Assembly: GCA_022828595.1 (NCBI GenBank)
Contig: JAKGHH010000005.1
Span: 24,255,875-24,319,874, forward strand
Direction of reading: 5' to 3'
DNA length: 64,000 nt
DNA from: Nelumbo lutea
Taxonomy: Eukaryota > Streptophyta > Magnoliopsida > Proteales > Nelumbonaceae
Numbering within the stretch: the stretch's first letter is position 1; each line of letters begins with the position of its first letter. Positions 58,023 through 64,000 of this stretch are shown here, one piece after another. A program made the translations under genes and the position numbers. The notes below the pieces were generated by a model. That model did not search any database, had not been told where the DNA came from, and saw only the letters and a program-made list of their open reading frames with translations.

Positions 58023-58040
58023 TGGCGCCGTTACCGGGGA
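58023..58040 (+). promoter_or_regulatory. Primer-binding site for tRNA-Asp, one mismatch
   Basis: TGGCGCCGTTACCGGGGA differs from the tRNA-Asp complement at one base (A for G at position 11). It lies 6 bp after the LTR end. Confidence 0.85.
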
Positions 58041-58486
58041 AGCAATGGAGAAAATATTTTTTTGTGCTTTATTCGAATCTATTTCATTATTTTTTTTTCG
58101 TTTGATTACTTGATCTGTAATCTCATTTTAATTCTTGTTTCTCTTTGATTTTGCAGGACGTAATAGCAAAAGGTGGTACTGGAGCGTTGCCGGACTGCTG
58201 AAGAAAAGAGAAGAGAAATTGGGATTGTGATTCAGGTGTAGTTTCCCAATTTAATCCTGTTTTCTTTTGTTTTTATTTTTGAATTCTTTTTGGTAAAGTA
58301 GTGTTTTCAAATTCTTAGTTAATTATTTTTATTTCTTGATAGATCCGATTTATTTTTTTTTAGGATTATTTTTTGTTTCGTTCTTATATCTTTTTTTTTT
58401 TCTATTTATTTCTGGGTTCGAATTGGGTTTTTCATTTTTTGTTTCTAGATTCAATCATTCCTGTAACTTTTTGTTTCTTTGATGTT

Positions 58487-59616
58487 TCAGACCAGATCTA
58501 AAACTAAAAGGTAGGAGAATGATGTACCTGATATGGAGTAACAGTAACTCCCAACGAAGGTGTTCACGCCCAAGAAAAATGCCAAATATTGCTCCCACTA
58601 AAGATGACACAACGTAGGGTAGATTAGAATCAGCAGGTGGTTCTTTAGCAAGAACCGAACTCTTTAGCAAGAATTCGATGGAGGGTGAGTGAGCACGACT
58701 TCAGATCAATTTTTCACCAAAAACTATTATCAAGAACGCTTCTTGATCATTCCTATAGGTGAAGATCAAACTGGCTATGGCGGCTGCAATAGAAGGAGGC
58801 AAGAGCAGAAGATGGCGTTGGTTTAACTAGAGTTGTCTTCTCTCTTGAATCTATAATCTTGAAGGATGTAGTAGGGTTCGCCCTCCTCCTCTATTTATAG
58901 CCTTAAAGAGAGCTTCTCCTAATCCCATTAGGAGTTTCATAATCCAAATCTTATTTGGATCTGGACTCTCTTTAAGAGATAAGGATAAACCCTTATCTTA
59001 TCTGTAGATAAAGATCAACCCTCCTAATCTTATTAGGAGTTTCCTAATCCAAATCTTTATTTGGATCTGGACTCTCTGAGTGGATAGGGATAACTCCCTA
59101 TCCTATCTGCTGATCTAAATCCCAGAACCACCCCTTCTTTAAATAATCATATTATACCTATTCAAATTGGGCTTTAGGCCCATTAAGTCCATGTGCTCAC
59201 ATATCCTCCAAACTGCTGCCCAGTTGGGTATCCTTGTATGGTGTGGGACCCAAATATTGATCTACACATCAACTACATGGGTTCAACACAGCCTCTGTTA
59301 CAAGGCCTGGCTGAATTCACTGTAGGAGATAGTCAACCCTTGAGTCCATCACCATGAGCTCTTAATGGGCCCAACACTTACACTAAGTGGTTCCTAGGTG
59401 AAGCCACCTTATAAACACCCAAGGACTGTGGGCAGATGCAAGATTAACCCATTAGGCATTACCCTCAATGGTCTTATACTTAACCTCTCAGCCCATAATG
59501 ATCAAACACTGTTCGATAAGAGAGGACCTCTCCCTCGGTTGCAAGGAATAATGTTGCACTCTCTACTCACATGGATCCCGTGAATTAAAACCTTTTGCAA
59601 ACATTTTAAAACCGTA

Positions 59617-59668
<52 letters not shown>

Positions 59669-60306
59669 ATCTCTATATAAAAATATTTTGCAAAACAAAT
59701 TTCAACGGCTGAAATCGGTTGCCGATAGTTTTGGTTTCCATCCAAGAGAATGCATCCCTGATCATTCACTTTGTCCGATAAAGGGGCTGATCCTATCACT
59801 ATGATCATCCACTCAGATGAATTCTCGGACTGTCCCAACATACCCAGGTTTTGACCCCCTCTAAGGATTTCACTGATTGGCATATCAAAGTCAACCCAAT
59901 TCGACACCTAGTGCGGTATCATAATTGAGTCTAGGGGTCAGGTGCAACATTCTAGTTTTGCCATCTATCTCCAAGGTCCAGGGCAATACTGGAATTCTGG
60001 TCTGGTTCAAGGTTTCAAGAAAACCCACACTGCATATACCTTAGGTCTCATCCTAGTAGTTGAGACAAGCCACCCCAACCAACTTGGTGGCACATTAGTG
60101 TCATCCTTGGCAGGATAAATCTCCCCAGATCTATCCAATGGCTGTGAAGATTATAAACTAACATGAGTCTCATATGTGTCCTGTTTAAGGGTATTACACA
60201 GCAACACACCACAATAACATGAATCAAATATGTACTATATTCATTTACAAAAAATGTCATAATGTACATCATTCTGATTGGAGCTAAGGGCATACATTGT
60301 CTAACA
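58487..60306 (-). mobile_element. Inverted copia LTR inserted in the Athila leader
   Basis: Reverse orientation, with the true LTR edge at 60306 (GTCTAACA). At the left the first bases are ACCAGATCTAAAACT, so about 180 bp of the family's LTR end is missing. An (AT)n/(GTAT)n microsatellite at 59615-59670 replaces the shorter AT run of the other copies. It is more diverged than the copies at 17-32 kb. Confidence 0.82.
59615..59670. repeat. (AT)n(GTAT)n microsatellite
   Basis: About 30 bp of AT followed by six GTAT units, inside the inverted copia LTR. Confidence 0.9.
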
Positions 60307-60609
60307 TTTTTATCTTTGTTTTAGTTTCTTGAGCGAACTAGATTTCTGTTTAGGATTGTTAGGTTCTGTTTTTTCTTTATTTTCATATTAGAAACTCATT
60401 TCATTTCTTGGATTTTTCTTGCTGCATACTCTTATTTTTTTCTGTTTAATGTTTAAAGTAGCGAACTCCCTTCTTAATCTTCATTTCTGTAGTTTTAATT
60501 TTTTTGCAAAATTAGTACCTTTATTTTTCAGTTTTCTATGATTAACTGTTGTTGTAATTAATTACTCCCTTAATTAGTGGTTCAATTGAATAATTGATTG
60601 TTAATTAAG

Positions 60610-60735
60610 AAATTATTCAAATTTTGAATTTGAGTTTAAATTTTAAAATTTAAATTTGAATTTGAATTTAAATTTCAAAATTTCAATTTGAACTTAAATT
60701 TCAAAATTTGAATTAATATATATATATATATATAA
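60610..60735. repeat. AAATTTGAATTT-type word repeat
   Basis: Short AT-rich words (TTTAAATTT, TTTGAATTT, TTCAAAATTT) repeated irregularly and followed by an AT run. The same composition returns at 61440-61715, where units of about 24 bp (TCTAAATCTGAATTTAAATT) are in tandem. Confidence 0.7.
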
Positions 60736-61439
60736 AAGAAAAATATTTAAAAATTTTTGCATTTGCATTCCAACATTTAGGGTTTGATATGTTCTAGAGC
60801 ATGCATCGCATATGATTATTTAATTGCTGAAATTATTTTGTTAGTTGTTAATGTGTTAGGGTTTTTCATTTTTAATTGCTCCTTTTGCTGAATTAGTTTG
60901 ATTTATTATTTTCTGTTAAATTGATGAATTGCATATTAGAGATTAATGTTCATGCATTGTCATTAGTTGCATTTATTTTGTTTATTGTGTTTTTTCATTA
61001 ATCCATTTAAGGGAAATTCAATTTAAATAAGATAAGGTGGGGACATCACCCTTCCTTGGCCCAAAAACCACCACCCTTTCACCTATGGTTCACCCTAAAC
61101 CTTAATTTAAAATTTGGATAGCAAGATCCTTTAGGGGACCCCATACATTTGGTTCAAAAGTGTGCTGAATTTTCGAGAAGCTTGTCATTACTTTCCATAA
61201 CTAGCGGTTGGTGTGTAAGGAAAGAGGTTAACAGGCTAAGCCTAAGCGAGTTTTGTAGTTACTTAATTACGTCCTTGCGAGAGTAAGGGAAGCCTCCCAC
61301 ATCCCTACCTCTTACCTGGTAACCAAAGGAAATGGTGTAATTCCAACTGAACCTAAGAGGATTCACATTGGTTGAACCACTAGTTTAGGAAACCTTAGTT
61401 CAACCCATAGGTCATGTGTTTGAATTGCTTGCATTTTTT

Positions 61440-61715
61440 GTTAAATTTAAAAATTCAAATTTAAATTTAAATTTTAGGAATTTAAATTTCAAAATCTAAA
61501 TCTGAATTTAAATTTCAAAATCTAAATCTGAATTTAAATTTCAAAATCTAAATTTTAATTTAAATTTCAAAATCTAAATTTAAATTTAAATTTCAAATTT
61601 CAAAAAAAAAAGAGAAAATCAAAATTCTTAAATTCAAATTTGAGTTTAAATTTCAGAATTTAAATTTCAAAATCTAAATTTGAAATTAAAATTCAAAATT
61701 TAAATTTCAAATTTC
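61440..61715. repeat. AAATTTCAAAATCTAAAT tandem words
   Basis: Tandem units of 24-27 bp around TTTAAATTTCAAAATC, with small changes, ending in an A-run near 61608 and restarting. It lies between the leader and gag. Confidence 0.75.
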
Positions 61716-61738
61716 AAAAAATGAAGAAAAAGGGACTT

Positions 61739-62640
61739 ATGAGTTGTATGTTGGGAAGGAGATCTCTGAGGAGAGAAATAGTAGAACCCATACCTGAGAT
61801 AGAGAGATACCTCCATCACTAGCAACACAACCAAATGGTCAGGATTGATGATGAACAACCCAGAATGATGAAGGAGTATTTCATTCCGACCTAGTATAAC
61901 CCTTCATCCTGTATACAGTTTCCAAATACCCAAGCCTTGCAGTATGAGATTAAATCAAGCACAATCCAAAACTTTAATGAAGATGCCCTTAGATTAACTC
62001 ATTTCCCTTTCTCCTTGAAAGACAAGCCCAAGCACTGGTTGGGAACTATAGGGAGAATTATTAGAACCTAAGCAGAAATGCTACAAGAATTCCTTAGAAA
62101 GTTCTACCCTATGACACGAACCAACACAATGAGAAGAGCCATCACTGGATTCATCCAAACACCAGGTGAACAAATTCATGAGTCTTGGGAGAGAATGAAA
62201 GAGTTGTTTAGAAAGTGCCCATGCCATGGCCTGTCCAAGTGGCAAATTGTCCAAGCCTTCTATGAAGGTTTAACTGATCAATATAAGCAAATGGAAGATG
62301 CATCCCATGGGGGGGGCATTTATGAGTAAAAGCGAGGATGAAGCGTATGCTCTTTTTGAAACATTGAGTGAAAATTCCATCAACAATGCATCATTGTATT
62401 CCTATGAGAGGTTGGTGGGACCCTCAAAGAGGGCAAGGCTTTACGAAGTCAGGAACAATATAGAGCTCGAGGCAAGAATGGACCAGAATGCAATCTCTAG
62501 AAAATTGGACAAGGTAGATCTTCTAGTCCAAAAGCTTGATCAATTCTTCACCTATAACCAGTAACCAAGCCTCATCTACACCTTATCCAAAAGTTTGTTC
62601 CATTTGTGCTAGCCCAGCCCACCAAGTTGATGATTGTCCA
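61739..62640 (+). pseudogene. Athila-type gag remnant
   Basis: Visible pieces: CIQFPNTQALQYEIKSSTI, then LTHFPFSLKDKPKHWL, then EFLRKFYPMTRTNTMRRAI, then GEQIHESWERMKELFRKCP and QAFYEGLTDQYKQM, the retrotransposon gag core. A run of eight G at about 62307-62314 marks a frame change, after which the text continues FMSKSEDEAYALFETLSEN. A CCHC zinc knuckle, CSICASPAHQVDDC, lies at 62596-62637 after an in-frame stop. Stops near 61820 and 62070 confirm decay. Confidence 0.82.
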
Positions 62641-63489
62641 ATGGCGACCTAGTTTCCACTGTTTATCTAAGAACAAGTGTAGGCAACCTAGAGTTTCTCG
62701 AGACCTAATAATGATCCATTTTCAAAAACTTACACCCCTGGGTGGAGAAATCACACTAACTTTTTTTGGAGGACACATCAACCTAACACATAGTCCCAGC
62801 TGTACCATCCATCTAACTCCATGGCCCAACAATTTTAGAGGCCACAAGTGCAGAGCCAATTCTAGCAAACTTACCCTAGGAACCAGTCGGTCCAACCTTA
62901 TCAGGCTTACCCACAAATTCATGTAGCTTCAACAGCTGATTCTAACTCAGTAGTAGTCCATCACTAGATTAGAGAGCCAAATAGAACAACTAGCCGAAGC
63001 TAATGTGAGGAGATAAGTAGGGTAATTACCGAGTTAACCAATTGTGAATCCTAGAAATCAACCACCGGGTTTTCCTCCACGGTAGATTCAACCACCTCCT
63101 AAGAACCCTCAATTTGAAAATGCCAAGGCTATTACGACCTTAAGGAGTGGGAAGATTTTAAAGGACTCATATGAGAAAAAGACTTGAAAACATCAGTGAA
63201 GAAGAAAAGGAGCAGGAAGACCATAAGTTGGGGGGGGGGAAGAAAAATGATAGGAAAATTTAGAAGAAGAACCTATATTGAACCGACTTGTAGTTCCCTT
63301 TCCAACTGCACTCACAACCGGGTTGTTGCAAAAGACAAAAGAGGCTCGCAATGAGGAGATCGGGGAGTTATTCAAGCAAGCCCATATTAACATCCCTCTC
63401 ATCGACATGATCTAATAATTCCTGACCTACACCAAGTTCTTGAAAGAGTAAGTACTCAAAAGAGGGAGCCACAATCGGCCCCACAAAAA

Positions 63490-64000
63490 GTGATGATCTT
63501 GGTAGATGTTAGTGTGGTTATCCTAAACCAACTCCCTCGGAAAATGAAAGGCCCTGGTGCTCCGCTAATAAGTTATGTCATCTCTAGAATCAATTTCGAT
63601 TAGGCCTTATTGGATTGTGGGGCCAGTGTAAATCTACTTCCCTCTATTATTTATGAAAGGTTCAGGATTAGTGAGTTAAAACCTACCCCAGTAATTCTAT
63701 AACTCGCCTATTGGTCAGTCAAGACTCCTCGAGGTGTTATTGAGGACGTCATTGTCAGAATAGAGGATTGTTACTTCCCAGTGGATTTTGTTGTCCTAGA
63801 CATGACCCCAACCGAGGAAATGAATCTTAACCCGATAATCTTAGGACGTTTGGTTCTAGCAACTGCTAATGCAAACATCAACTGTAAATTGGGAGAAATT
63901 GACATTTCATTTGGGGACCAGAAAGTCCGATTAAATGTATTTAGTGCCACTAAGTATCCAAACCTATGGGAAAATGAGTACAAGGTAGAGGTAGTGGATG
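63490..64000 (+). pseudogene. Athila-type protease remnant (cut by window end)
   Basis: Active-site segment LLDCGASVNLLP (catalytic Asp codon 63613-63615), then GVIEDVIVRIEDCYFPVDF, VVLDMTP, IILGRLVLATANANINC and LNVFSATKYPNLW. The order and motifs match the aspartic protease of Athila elements. In-frame stops at 63601-63603 and 63700-63702 inactivate it. RT should follow beyond 64000. Confidence 0.8.

Larger units (their letters stand above)
58041..61738 (+). other. Untranslated leader of the Athila-type element
   Basis: Apart from the inserted LTR (58487-60306) there is no gene. Two stretches, 60610-60735 and 61440-61715, are built from words such as AATTTAAATTTCAAAAT and TTTGAATTTAAATT. 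A block at about 61140-61390 is of normal complexity and non-coding. Confidence 0.6.
56414..64000 (+). mobile_element. Athila-type Ty3/gypsy retrotransposon (runs off the window)
   Basis: 5' LTR (56414-58016), tRNA-Asp primer site (58023-58040), a long untranslated leader holding a copia LTR fragment, gag (about 61740-62640) and protease (about 63490-64000). Gag and protease text fit the Athila lineage. Frames carry stops and a frameshift. RT onward lies beyond the window. Confidence 0.85.

Noticed and set aside
1..64000. CRISPR array, operon, phage or bacterial defence system
   Set aside because: Tandem repeats here lack the short-repeat/unique-spacer pattern, coding parts are plant retroelements, and genes have spliceosomal introns.
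1..64000. tRNA, rRNA or known small RNA gene
   Set aside because: The only tRNA-related strings are the two primer-binding sites, which are 18-base complements of a tRNA end, not genes.

Overview
This is a transposon-dense stretch of nuclear DNA from a flowering plant. I base that on plant-type LTR retrotransposons (Tat-, Athila- and chromovirus-type Ty3/gypsy, several Ty1/copia), L1- and RTE-type LINEs with plant RNase H tails, primer-binding sites matching plant tRNA-Asp, a broken copy of the chloroplast protein TROL, and a plant mobile domain (PMD) ORF. I cannot name the species. I see no bacterial-style operon and no CRISPR array.

The one apparently intact host gene is on the minus strand, from 46054 down to 20458. 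Its three short coding exons (46054-45836, 36202-36088, 20531-20458) join in phase to a 135-residue protein. Its two introns are about 9.6 and 15.6 kb and are filled largely with transposons. Intron 1 holds a minus-strand chromovirus, an L1 LINE carrying a 542-bp solo LTR, and an RTE-type LINE tail. Intron 2 holds a deleted copia element carrying a hAT-like MITE, three LINE pieces, and a large L1 LINE split by a solo LTR that is itself split by a second solo LTR of the same family.

Left of the gene (1-20.4 kb): a minus-strand Tat-type gypsy element (1-8193) with two tandem arrays in its 3' part; a non-coding LARD-like element (8194-13274) with a 1.6-kb LTR, a tRNA-Asp primer site and a 1.15-kb internal duplication; an inverted LTR fragment; a 5'-truncated copia element (14606-19048); and an array of about 203-bp tandem repeats.

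Right of the gene (46.1-64 kb): a TROL-like pseudogene (46590-47400), a spacer with diverged repeats, a minus-strand copia element (about 49.44-53.16 kb), a PMD ORF with an internal stop (55187-56416), and an Athila-type element that starts exactly at the end of that ORF and runs off the window.

Most elements are decayed by stops, frameshifts and internal deletions. Target-site duplications are readable for four insertions: ATCAT, AGTAG, ATAAC, and an imperfect 8-bp pair at the MITE, so part of the insertion order can be reconstructed. I found no convincing new multi-gene system. The most informative items are the expanded small gene, the nested solo LTRs, the TROL copy, the PMD/LTR junction and the non-coding element with its palindromic repeats.
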